Assembly (NCBI GenBank): GCA_016802295.1
Contig: JAESIW010000122.1
Location: 310,001 to 374,000, forward strand
Reading direction: 5' to 3'
Length of the DNA stretch: 64,000 nucleotides
From: Brachionus rotundiformis
Taxonomy: Eukaryota > Rotifera > Eurotatoria > Ploima > Brachionidae
The notes beneath the pieces were generated by a model. It saw only the letters and a list, made by a program, of their open reading frames with translations. It was not told the origin of the DNA and searched no databases. A program made the position numbers and the translations under genes. Positions 22,401 to 33,038 of this stretch are shown here, piece after piece (position 1 is the stretch's first letter; each line of letters starts with the position of its first letter).

Positions 22401-24869
22401 GGCTATTGAGTGGCACGCGGCGTATTTCTGGTGTAGTGAACTCATTGAATGAATTGTAGTCTGCTTGAGAGTACAAGCGGAAGCAAACGCCCGGTCCAGT
22501 GCGCCCTGCTCGGCCCTTTCGTTGCTCAGCACTGGCCCGACTTATCCAAAATTCTTGCAATCGCTGCATTTTATACTTTGGATCATAGCTTATTTCTTTG
22601 ACTTTTCCAGAGTCTACGATAAAGCGTAGACCGTCAATGGTCACTGATGTTTCGGCAATGTTGGTCGATAGGATGCATTTGCGGACTCCCTCTGGTGGTA
22701 TGTCAAACACTTTGTCTTGGTCTTCTATTGACAATGAGCTGTGCAGTGGCAGTACTATCCATCGTTTGCATTCGGTGGCGTATTCCTTGGCTGCATCCAA
22801 TACAGTTTGTATATCTGTCATGCCAGATAAGAATATCAGCATGTCACCACGCTCGCTCTCTGGGTATTTCTTGTCTATTTGCTGCATTATGCGAATATAT
22901 GGTGCCGGATCAATCTTGTTGCTTGACTTTTGCTTTGGATCAAGCTTTTCCCTATTGGCAGGCATGTACTCTACATCTATTTTATAGGTACGGCCTGGTA
23001 TTTTTACAATGACACAGTTGTCAAAATAGCTCGAGAAAAGATCTATGTTTATGGTGGCTGACATGAGAATTATCTTAAGGTCTTGGCGCCGCTTAATCAG
23101 GCACTTAAGGATACCAAGCAAAAAGTCTGTGAATACGTGTCTCTCATGAACTTCGTCCACTACGATTATGTCGTATTGGCTCAGCTCTGGGTCGCTCTGC
23201 ATCTGACGAAGTAGTACACCCTCGGTAAGGAAAAGAATTTTGGTATGCTTGGTGCGCGTCTTGTCAAACCGCACTTGGTAGGCTACTTCTGATTTGAATT
23301 CGTTCAGTGTTTCGTAGCTAACCCGCTTGGCAAGAGACATGCAAGCAATTCGTCTTGGTTGAGTACAGGCTATTTGCTGGTAGCCAGCCTCCAGTAGATA
23401 GCGTGGTATCTGTGTACTCTTTAATTAAATATTTATCAATTTTTTATCTCAGAATTAAACTCTGGCTTGAAAAGGAAGGTAACCAGAAGATATTTATCTA
23501 TTTTTATCTTTTATCAAATAATAAAATTTTTATTTAACTAGTCTTTATTATTAAATTTTACTCTGTAATTAATTAATTTTATAGATAAACATATTTTTTA
23601 TATTTTTGTGTAAAATTGAGGAATTGTAATCAAATTAAAATTTTTCTTAAGTTAGATGGTTTGTTAATTTAAATTAAAATTTTTATCCAATTAGTTTATA
23701 TTAATAAATTTTATTCTCTAATTAATAATAATAAATGAACATATTTTATCTGTTTTGTTTAAAGATACAACTTCAATTAATTCAAATTGAATAAAATAGA
23801 TATTTATGTAGAAGATTATTGGTACTTAAATTTTTATTCTGGATAAATATAATTAAGTGTGTATTATCTTCAAAATTTATCAATTTAAATGCTTATTTTT
23901 TAAACAAAGATTAAATAATCACCAAATTTATTTAAACTTAATTAGATAATAATTTATTAAAAATAGACAAAAATCTTAACTAATTAAGAAAAAAATAAGA
24001 AAAATTAATCATTACTTTTCCGCATCCAGTGTCCCCAGCCACAATGGTCACTTGATTTTCCTTTATAGTTTTTAAAATTACCTCATAATATTTGTATATG
24101 GGTAGATTAGCTTGAGCTTGGCGCAATTGTTTTAACTTTTTATACTTAAAACAAAAAAGATCTAATATTAAACTAAGAATAGACAATTTTTTTCTATTTA
24201 GTACAAATAAACCTTTTCTTTTTGTAAAAAGTCCAAATAAAGGTGTACAATAAACTCGAATTGTCTCAACTTGTCCTCGTCGCATTCAAATTTTATCTTC
24301 TTGCCTTAAAAAATGTATCTAATAGACACCATGGTACAGATAACAAGTTGAATTGAGAGCAAAAGTTTTACCTGACGAGTCATACGCTCCGGTAATTTCG
24401 GATTTATTGGCTCTATAAACAAAGTTAAGTCGCCATCTTTTGTCATATTTAAGAGGAAGTTTGAACAGGCTTGAGAACTCATTGGAATCGAGGTTATCTG
24501 TCTCTTTTGAATCCATAGTTGATTTTTTTTTGAGCAAGTTTTGATACTTGGTCAAAAATGACCAAAAATCCGCGTGATCTTTGGACCCTCTGCAATTGAA
24601 TTTTCAACTAGATAAATAATTATAAAAGATAAATTTTACATTTTAAATAATCTTGAGTTTTTAAAATAGACATCATCAAAATAAGATTTATTTTTTACGA
24701 AATCAAATTCTGAATTTTTCGATTGATTTAATTGGGACAAGTCTTGAACCAATCTATCCGGATTATCATCTTCATCATCATTATCTTTTTGCTTATCTTT
24801 TAATTCTTCATTTTTCTCCTGCTTTAGCAACTCTAGTGATCTAATAATAGACTCCTCTATTTTGTCCAT
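19449..24869 (-). CDS. DHX34: DHX34-like DEAH/RHA RNA helicase
   Basis: An ATP-dependent RNA helicase of nonsense-mediated mRNA decay. Exons in transcript order: 24869-24640, 24589-24372, 24304-24213, 24144-24016, 23418-21592, 20753-20607, 20546-19846, 19785-19643 and 19588-19449, about 1208 residues (human DHX34 is about 1140). The N-terminal region has the DHX34-type DFWSFLTKYQNLL. Walker A AGDTGCGK is near 216-223, split from STQ by an intron; TQPRR follows; motif II is DEVHERH near 311, the DHX34 variant of DEAH; SAT is near 343; STNIAETSVTIDG and QRKGRAGRTGPG follow near 522-531. After these come the winged-helix and ratchet regions, an acidic-basic insert, the OB-fold region (GLYPQIAIADELN, then VIHPTSVF) and two C-terminal Cys/His clusters (WKCPSCTKD...MQHQVEC; YFCPDCNKS...KHKRSH). 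All eight junctions keep frame. The upstream neighbour on the same strand is only 173 bp away. Confidence 0.93.
20754..21591. other. DHX34 intron 5, nothing recognised
   Basis: An 838-bp intron, one of two long introns of this gene. AT-rich, with no exon or repeat family recognised. Confidence 0.4.
23419..24015. other. DHX34 intron 4, nothing recognised
   Basis: A 597-bp AT-rich intron lying between the Walker A GCGK and the following STQ. Confidence 0.5.
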
Positions 24870-25042
24870 TTGATAAATAAATAAATTTTTAATTTTTTCA
24901 AAAATTATTTAAAATTTATACCAAAAATTATAATTCCAATCTATGCCAACTTAACAATCAAATAAATTTAATTAATAAATATTAGTATTTTTTATCTGGT
25001 TTTATTAAGATTGTAATTAAAAAAAAAGTATTGGTAAAAAAT

Positions 25043-26751
25043 TTATAAAAGGCCAGGACCTTTATTGCTGACAACCAATAAAGCAACTTGTTTTACACTA
25101 TCGTTGATCAAAACTTGGTTAGCAGCTTCGCGGCCTGTTGAAACAGCTCTTTCCATAAGAGCACTTGGATACTTAGTTCGTATCCAATCACCAGCCAAAA
25201 ATATGTTCTTCAAGTTGTGTGATGCCAATGTGTTCACATATGGTCTATATGGTAGCAGTCCTTTTTGGAACGAGCCAAAATTTTGAAAACTGTTTACATG
25301 ATATTGCAAAACTTTGAAATTTCGATCAAAAATTTCTGGATAAATTTGCTTTACAGTAGGACTAATGAGCGACCAGACTTGGTCATCTGTGGTATTTGGA
25401 CTAAAGTGCGAACTCCATGTATAGCAGTGAAATTCGATTACTGATCCTCCTGTTTTTAGTGACCATTTAGTGAATTCTTCTTCCAACAAGTGGTACTGTG
25501 CTACTAGGTTTATGGGCGCGAAGTCTGGTGTTTCCAAAATGTTTGGAGCGCTGCTGTTCAATTGCTTGTCAAACCATACTCTTACCACTTTGAAGTCAGG
25601 TGCCACTTTTAAATGAGCAAAATTCTTATTAATACAATCAGAAATGACATTTTTAACAGTTGGTGTATTTTTGTAATTGTCCAAAGTGTTGTTAAAAATG
25701 GCCTTAACAGCGCCAACTTCGGCTGCCATAACCACCCAATCATAAACACTCGGATCCGACCCATTAGCGTCCACAGTACCATAAACATTTAAACCTTTTT
25801 CATCAACTTTAAGGCTCACAACCTCGGTATCAAACTGAAATCTTAGAATAAAATTTTGATTACAATTATCTCTTAGAATTATCTTTTAATTACTTGACAT
25901 TTAATTTTTTAAGATAATCAGTCCAGGGACCAAGCACAGCCTGGTAATAGTTGACATTGGCCACTTCTCTGTTGTCTGATTGTGAATTGCTCAAGAAGTA
26001 AATTTGCATGAAAGCCAACATCTCGGCAGCACTGAATGTCTCTGGTTCGTTCAAAGTGACCGACAAGGCCGGTTTCATTATTATGTCATAAAAGTCTTGC
26101 ATTACTTTTTTTTCCGTAGCCCATTCATGGAAAGTAATGTTGTCATACTTTTCATTAATGTGGTCAAAATCATAAAATATCAGGTCAGGTAGCGACAAAA
26201 ATGACAATAAAGCATCTGTTATTTTGAGATTTGGACTACGGGTAACAATGCCCAGTAGATTAAATGGATACGGACCCTCACTGTAAATTACTTCTGGCAA
26301 ATAGTTCCTAAATATGTAGTGGACAGCATCCCATTTTTTAAAATTTTTGTCAATACCTAACCTTTTTCTAATGTCTTTGAATTGATAGTAATTGTAGAAC
26401 CAAGCTTTTAATTAATTAATTTTTTAATCTAAGCAATAAATTAATGAACCAATGTTTACCATGAAAACCGTGTTCAATGTAGAATGTTTGATTCAAAATC
26501 TCAACTGGTTTGCAAAACAATTTACCACCAATGTAGGGATTTTTTTCCTTTATGGTGACCGAGTAACCTTTTTCAGCAAGCTCTAGGGCAGCGCTCAAGC
26601 CGGCCAAACCACCGCCCACTATGAGCACCTTTTTTTCAACACCAGATGGCAATGTTTCAGGATCATTTGGATTTAGAGGATTTATCCAAACTGGATCTCT
26701 ACTGAAACACAACAAAGCTTGTACCAAAATTACCAATATTCCGAATAACAT
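25043..26751 (-). CDS. Secreted FAD-dependent amine-oxidase / carotenoid-desaturase-like oxidoreductase
   Basis: Exons in transcript order are 26751-26460, 26404-25894 and 25841-25043 (533 residues). A signal peptide or anchor (MLFGILVILVQALLCFS) is followed by a dinucleotide-binding fold (KVLIVGGGLAGLSAALELAE, 41-60) with the acidic end at EK near 69-70 and the following GG. Next come IEHGFHGAWFYNYYQFKD and a C-terminal flavin motif IFLAGDWIRTKYPSALMERAV. This layout is that of the phytoene/zeta-carotene-desaturase branch of the amine-oxidase superfamily, not monoamine oxidase. Substrate is unknown; a hydrophobic polyene or a pigment is only a guess. The signal sequence sends it to the secretory route, unlike plastid desaturases. 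It lies 173 bp upstream of DHX34 on the same strand. Confidence 0.75.
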
Positions 26752-28605
26752 TTTGAATAGAAAAATTTATTGTACTCTTACAGCTTATATAGTGGCGTGT
26801 TTTGAGATATGTTACCAAATACAAGACACTTGGTCATATGACGGATTCCCTTGTATACAATCATCTTTTTAATTTATTAGGTAATTCAGTTCAGAATAGT
26901 TTTCAAAACAGATTATCTTTTATTAAAGCGCGTTTTCATCATTTTTTCTAAAATCTTATCAAAAAATTTAAAATAGTTTAACAAGATTAATTAAATAAAA
27001 TGCAGGGAGAAACTTGATTTTCATCAATATAAACTTGTTCCCAACTATTACAAAATCAAATAATTATTTTTTATCTTAACGTAAAAAAAAATTTCAAATG
27101 ATAATTTTTAATTTTAGATCTTTTGATTAAATCTTGCGACACATTGAAAATTTATTCAAAATTTTATTTCATAAATAAAATGAAATAAAAATTATTTTTC
27201 TAAATAGTTTTCAATAAATCAGTTATTATTTATTTTTCTTTTTGTTTTAATTTATTAAGTCAAGTTTTTTCTAATCATACCATGATGGAATAAAAATGCC
27301 ATTTATTTTATGGTCAAAATTAAAATGAAATAAAAGATTTAAAATCCATAATCCATGTAAGATGAAGCTGTCGGTCATTTTCATAAATTCATCTTTCCAT
27401 CTGAATATTTTCCTATGTGATTTCTTATGTGAAATACTCAATTAATTTTACCAATCTTTTTATTCTGAACAATTAAAGTTTCTGACAAAATGAAGTGCCA
27501 TATAGTGCCAGATAAATAAAATTATTCTTTGATAACCATTTTAGCTGAGAATGGTCATCAAAGTTGGATGACAAATTTCAATCTTTTAATACTGATTAAT
27601 TCAAATAGAACTGTAAAAAATTTTATATCATTAAATTAACATTCAAAAAATTATTAATAAATTTAAAACGTCCTTTATTAATTTAAATTTTAAAAAATTA
27701 ATAATTAAAATATAATTACAAGTTTATATAAAGGCTAATTAAATTTCTTTTATCTTAAAATAAATTTAGAAGAGTAAACAACTGATATGATTACTTAATT
27801 CTTTGGAACTAATCGCTACTTTTTCGATTTACCACTTGGAAAGTTAAAATACTTTAAGACAGAATATAGTTCACTTTTAGTATTATCAAAATTTAATTAA
27901 ACAAAAATAATGCATATAAATTTATTTTGACTGAATGTAAATTTGGTGAAGTAAAAAAATCGAGTCCAAGTCTTGACTCGCATTTGATAATGACAATATT
28001 TAATAAATTTTCACTAATTTAATTAATTATTTTTCAAAATATTAGGTAAAAATACAATCAAAAAATAAAATAAAATTAGATAAAGTTTGTTTAAAAATAG
28101 CTCGTTAAATTGTTATATTTACTGAATGTCATTTTTAGTACTCAACGACTCAAAGACTTATTTGAATCAATTTTTATTCAATAAAAAAATACACTATCAA
28201 AAATTAGAATAGTTATCACTTTATTATTTTTAATTTTTATTTTCAATAAATTAGATTACTTAAATAATTTTAAAAGTTCAAATAGAATATAAACAATTAA
28301 ATTTTTATTACTCAAAAGGTGTATATAAAAATTACACAATAAAAGATAATGATTTGTTAGATATTAGCTGTTTTTTAACCAATTCAAACGAGTTTAAAGA
28401 ATGTATTGTAAATTGTAGGAAAAATCAAATTAAAAAATACCTTCTTAATCTAAAATTATGCTATCATTTGAAATAATTATGTTTATAAAATTTGGAATTT
28501 GGCCTTGTTTTTTATTTTATTTTTACTCAGAGTTTTGCCTACTTTCCAAAGTTCACATTAAAAACTCAAGCTACCTAAATAATTTCCAAATTTAAAAAAA
28601 AAAAA
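26752..28605. other. Divergent intergenic region, nothing recognised
   Basis: Lies between two divergently transcribed genes and so holds both promoters. Very AT-rich, without a recognisable exon or repeat. A run of A precedes the ATG at 28606. Confidence 0.4.
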
Positions 28606-30599
28606 ATGAGCTCAATTATTTTCAAACTACCACATAGAATTAATCTAAACTCGTTGGTAAAGCGTTTGTCGAGCACATACACTTATAGGGATACTGTATT
28701 GAGGGGTCAGCAGAAGTTGTATAATCCAAAATATGAGAAATACAGCTATGCTATGAGCAATGCTGACAATCTACACCTGTTGTGTGATACCATAGGTGAC
28801 AGATTAACCAGTCTGGCAGACAAATATCCCAATGACCCGTGCTACAAGTTCAGTCTGAGCCAGTCAACTCTAAGCTTTAAGGAACTAAAACAACGAACTG
28901 ACCAAATAGCTCAGAATTTGCTGGACAAGGGCTTTAAAAAAGGCGATCGGATGGCAGTGCTTCTGCCAAATATTCCCGAGCTTGCACTGACCATTCTGGC
29001 ATGTTCGTCAATCGGAGTCATTGTGGTACTAATGAATCCGGCCTATCAGCTAATTGAGATCGAGTACATGCTTAAAAAAACCCAATCCAAAGGCCTGGTC
29101 ATTCTGGACAACTTAAAAACTTTGAAACACTATGAAATTCTTAGAAAAATAGCGCCCGAATTGGAAAATTCGCTCCAAGGAGAGCTAAATTCCAAAAATT
29201 TGCCTGATTTGAAACATGTTATTTTGGTAAAGAATGGATTAATGTCGGACAATTTGGAGCAATACAAAGGAACATGGGCGTTTGATCGCGACATATCTAC
29301 CTTCAACAGGGCCAGTCAAAATTTACCTTTGGTTGATTTTGACGATTCTTTTGTCATGCTTTTCACAGTAATTAAAGCTAATTTAATTAAATAATTAATT
29401 TTTATTTCTATTAAGAGTGGAACTACCGGATTACCAAAGTAAAAGACCAAAAAAATTAATTTTATTTTTTTTTGAAAAATAAAATCTTTTATTATCTAAA
29501 AGATAAATTTATTTTATTTAAGAGCAGCTGTGCTGTCCCATTACAACATTCTGAATTCGGCTTATTTGGACTTGTATTCAAATGGTTTGCTGGAACAGAG
29601 CAGCGTAATAGCTTGTCCAATACCAATTTTTCACTCATTCGGACTTATTGGTGGACTGATTGAGCCGCTGATCATCGGGTCCAAGACTGTGTTTCCACAC
29701 TTTTTGCCAGACACACTCTCACTGATGAAGGCTATTCATGCAGAAAGATGCACTGCTGTAAAAGGTGCTCCAGTGATCTTTTTGGACATGATGAACCATC
29801 CAGAGCGCAAAAATTATGACCTAAGCAGTCTTGAGTACATGCTTCTGGGCGCAAGTACTGTCCCAAAGCATTTGTTGCTCAAAATGAAACAGGAACTCAA
29901 AGTCAACAACATATTAATTGGCTACGGAATGACTGAAACATCGTAGGGGAAAAAATTTTTTATTAAAAATTTAAGCTCAAGTTTTATTTTAAAAGAGCTG
30001 CTGGTACCATTACCAGAGTAAATTATGAAGAAAAAGAGGCCTATGAGTCAATTGGACAGCCTTTTCCATTTGTTGAAATTAAAATTGTTGATGCGGAAAA
30101 CAACTTGGTGCCTGTAAATCATGATGGTGAAATTTGCATGCGTGGCTATAATATTATGAAAGAGTATTGGGATGAGCCTGAAAAGACTGCCGAGACCATT
30201 GATAAAAATGGCTGGCTGCACACCGGTGACATTGGTTCAATGGACGAACGTGGATGTGTTCAGTTCAAGTCGCGTGCCAAGGAGCTAATTATCCGTGGAG
30301 GGGTGAACATTTATCCGGCAGAGATAGAAGTGTTTATGCGTGGTCATCCTGATGTTGTAGATTGCTATTGTGTAGGCATCAATGATGAACGATTTGGTGA
30401 AGAAGTATGTGCTTGGATCAAGCTAAAAGAGGGATCAAATGTAACAGAAAAGGATATATTGGATTATTGTAAAGACAAGATAGCTTATTTTAAAGTGCCA
30501 AAGTATATCAAGTTTGTGAGCGCGTTTCCAATTAACGCCACTGGAAAAGTTCAAAAATTTAAAATGGTCGAGCAAATGAAAAAAGAGCTCAATATTTAA
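28606..30599 (+). CDS. ACSF2: ACSF2-like medium-chain acyl-CoA synthetase, copy 1
   Basis: Activates fatty acids to acyl-CoA through an acyl-AMP, probably in mitochondria. Exons are 28606-29367, 29416-29438, 29523-29942 and 29996-30599 (602 residues; human ACSF2 615). The N terminus is basic and Ser-rich without acids (HRINLNSLVKRLSST), consistent with a transit peptide. The AMP-binding P-loop SGTTGLPKAAV is encoded mostly by a 23-nt microexon. Then come the motifs PIFHSFGLIGG, GYGMTETSA, DGEICMRGYNIMKEYW, HTGDIGSMD, RAKELIIRGGVNIYPAEIE and the catalytic Lys region near the end (NATGKVQKFKM). All are intact, so it should be active. An AATAAA follows near 30616. A paralogue starts at 62188. 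Confidence 0.9.
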
Positions 30600-30689
30600 A
30601 AAAAATTTTGTAAAATAAAAATTTTAAATAAAAAAATTTAATAGCATTCTTTATTAGACTAATTAAATATTTAAATAAATATTATTATG

Positions 30690-31160
30690 TCACCCTCCTC
30701 TTTTCTTAACCGGGCTTGGGACCGGCTTTGGCAGAGTTATGACGGCCAACCTTTCCCTAAGAAGCCAGTGGGACGTTCGTCATAAACAGCGCCACTCATC
30801 CGAGCACTTACTTAAATTGGCTGCGAACTCGGCAACTATTTAGACTAGCTTGGAACCACAAACCAAGCGACTTAAAAGTCTTAACTTAAGGCTTCCAAAG
30901 TTACGTACTGTCTGCAGAGGGTCAGCTGTACAGCAGATTCTCGCTCCTTTCGGATTCTATACTGGGAGATGGTCGAAGCCAGCGGCGCCCTCATACGACA
31001 AGACTTGGACAAAGACCCGTAGGCCTATGTACCCGCCATACAGCTCTTCTGCAGACTACGTGAAAGACCACACACACATACGATGCATGTGGCTGCCACC
31101 ACCCTCCTCTTTTTTCATCAGGGCTTGGGACCTGCGGATCGGCAGAGTTACGGTGACTAG
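30690..31160 (+). mobile_element. GC-rich composite repeat with two copies of a LINE-like tail
   Basis: A G+C-rich island in AT-rich DNA. CACCCTCCTCTTTTC...GGGCTTGGGACC...GGCAGAGTTA occurs twice in direct orientation, at about 30691-30743 and 31100-31155. Between them lies a unit at 30824-30900 that recurs in an intron at 36361-36450. The frame through 30850-31215 has no start context and no family. The CCxCCCTCCTCTTT...GGGCTTGGGACC tail resembles 3' ends of invertebrate non-LTR elements, which is a recollection and not a search result. Confidence 0.6.
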
Positions 31161-31859
31161 TGCTTTTGATTCCATTCTTTTTTCAATAAAAAATATTTTT
31201 GAAAATTTTTTTTAATTTAAAAATGAAATGAATTTTTTGAAAATGACATCCTATTTATACCCTTTGGTCTACACGAGTCATTTAAACTGATTTAACCAAT
31301 TAAACCAATTAAATTAATTTAAGTAATACCAAATAAAGAAGATAAATAATAAATTTTTTTTCCAGAACAATAAATTTGTTTAAATATTTTAACTTTAATT
31401 GCTCGGAGACAAAAAGTGTGATCATACTTTTTTATTTTTTAATTTCATTTGAATTTTATTTAAATCTCCAAAAATCCATAATTAACTGATTTATTTTGAA
31501 GTATATTATTATGATCTGCATTTAAAGATCAATAATATTATGAGATAATATTTTTTAAGAGAAACCAAAAGATAAGAATTCATTAATTAAAAATTCAATG
31601 GTATTTTAATCAATCATCTTTTTAGATAAATTTAATTTAAATAAAAACTAATTGTTTAGCATCATCATGTTAAGCATACTTTTTTCCTTCTTAAAAAAAT
31701 AAAATAATGGTAGATAAAAAATGGCACAAAATTAATTTTATCATTTATAATTTTTTATTTAATAAATGATTTAAATTTTTTCTAAAATTATAACTGAACC
31801 CTCCTATTTTGAAAAAATAATATCAGTTTAGGTATTTGACGAACAGTCTTCGGATGGTC
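31161..31859. other. Spacer, nothing recognised
   Basis: AT-rich DNA between two blocks of mobile-element debris. Confidence 0.4.
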
Positions 31860-32215
31860 TGGCACAACCTTTGGATCCATATTGCTCAGGCAAGTGCCAA
31901 TTTGTTTTCGATCGGCTTAAGATTTTTGGCCTTCTAATCATCCTGATAAACTTTAACTTTCAAATTTCCCCAACAATCTTCGATAGGTCGTGCTTTTGGT
32001 ACCTTTGCTGGACTCACTTCTTTGGCAACCTGTTCTGTACCATATTCGCATAATGAATTATATACTATTGAAAGTATTTTTCTTTTTCTATAACATCTAG
32101 CCAGCGATAAACAGACAGTTTTTTGTATCAAAGGCCAGTGAATCTCCTTACAACTTCAGCTTTTGACAGATTTTGGTTACTTTTTACAAAGTTGTACAAA
32201 TCTTTTTTTAATATT
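31860..32215 (-). pseudogene. Tc1/mariner-like transposase remnant, internally deleted
   Basis: Minus-strand reading. An N-terminal helix-turn-helix part (LSKAEVVRRFTGL, stop, then KLSVYRWLDVIEKEKY) near 32080-32200 is followed directly by the end of the catalytic domain (EQVAKEVSPAKVPKARPIED, then CWGNLKVKVYQDD, near 31935-32030). PxARPIExxWG carries the last acidic residue of the DDE/DDD triad. The middle of the domain, with the first two catalytic aspartates, is absent. In-frame stops (including one where a Trp is expected after QDD) and frame changes show it is dead. Confidence 0.55.
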
Positions 32216-33038
32216 CTGAAAAAAATTGGGAAAGGTCTTGTCCACTCTTATAGCAAATTGAACTTTTTTATTCTATACAAGTTATCTCCAATAATCAATC
32301 AAATTGATAAAATCTTTTACAATAAAAAGCTCAAATTGGCAAAACTTTACCACATTAAATTTATATATTGTTGTAGGGTGGTTTTCTTATTCGCATTCAT
32401 TGTATTAAGAAAAGATTGTATTACTTGAGTTGTTTTTATTTATAAAACTAGAATGACTCCCTAACTAAGAAAAATCCTTTTTCTTAAATACTATCTCCAA
32501 TTCGTATAAGTTTATTTCATATTTGCCTAGTTTCTACTAATTAGAATTGCCTAGTTATACCAGTCAATATATTATAACATATTTATCAAACAAGTAGAGT
32601 AATGCTTAACAACAGCCCTATAACAATATATTAAATTTCTTTCTTTTATCATATCAATAATCTTATACTTTATAAAATTATTTTTTATAACAAACTATAT
32701 TATTCTCATACTTGAAAAACATCGGTCATAAATAATAAAAAAACAAACTGATTAAAAAAAAGCAAAAGTATAAATTTCTGATTTAAAGCACTTAGTTTGG
32801 ATTATATTTTGCCAAAATTGAATTTAACTTATGCCAACTTGGCACATTGCCTTCTATTCTAAACCTATTGCATAATTTTAAAACACCCCAATATCTATGA
32901 CTACGAGAAAAATTTAATAATAAAGATAAAATTAAAATTTATTACTAATTACTTAGCAACACAAAAAACTCTAAACTCCTTAAATAATAACGAGAGTTTT
33001 ACAAAAAACGTTTAAATATTCGTGAATTAGCTTTAGCC
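32216..33038. other. Spacer upstream of the VWA gene
   Basis: No family recognised. The frame of the next gene is open without a stop from 32991, so an undetected upstream exon of that gene could end here. Confidence 0.35.

Noticed and set aside
30850..31215. 121-codon frame as a protein gene
   Set aside because: It lies across the composite repeat, and part of it recurs in an intron at 36361-36450, so it is mobile-element sequence.
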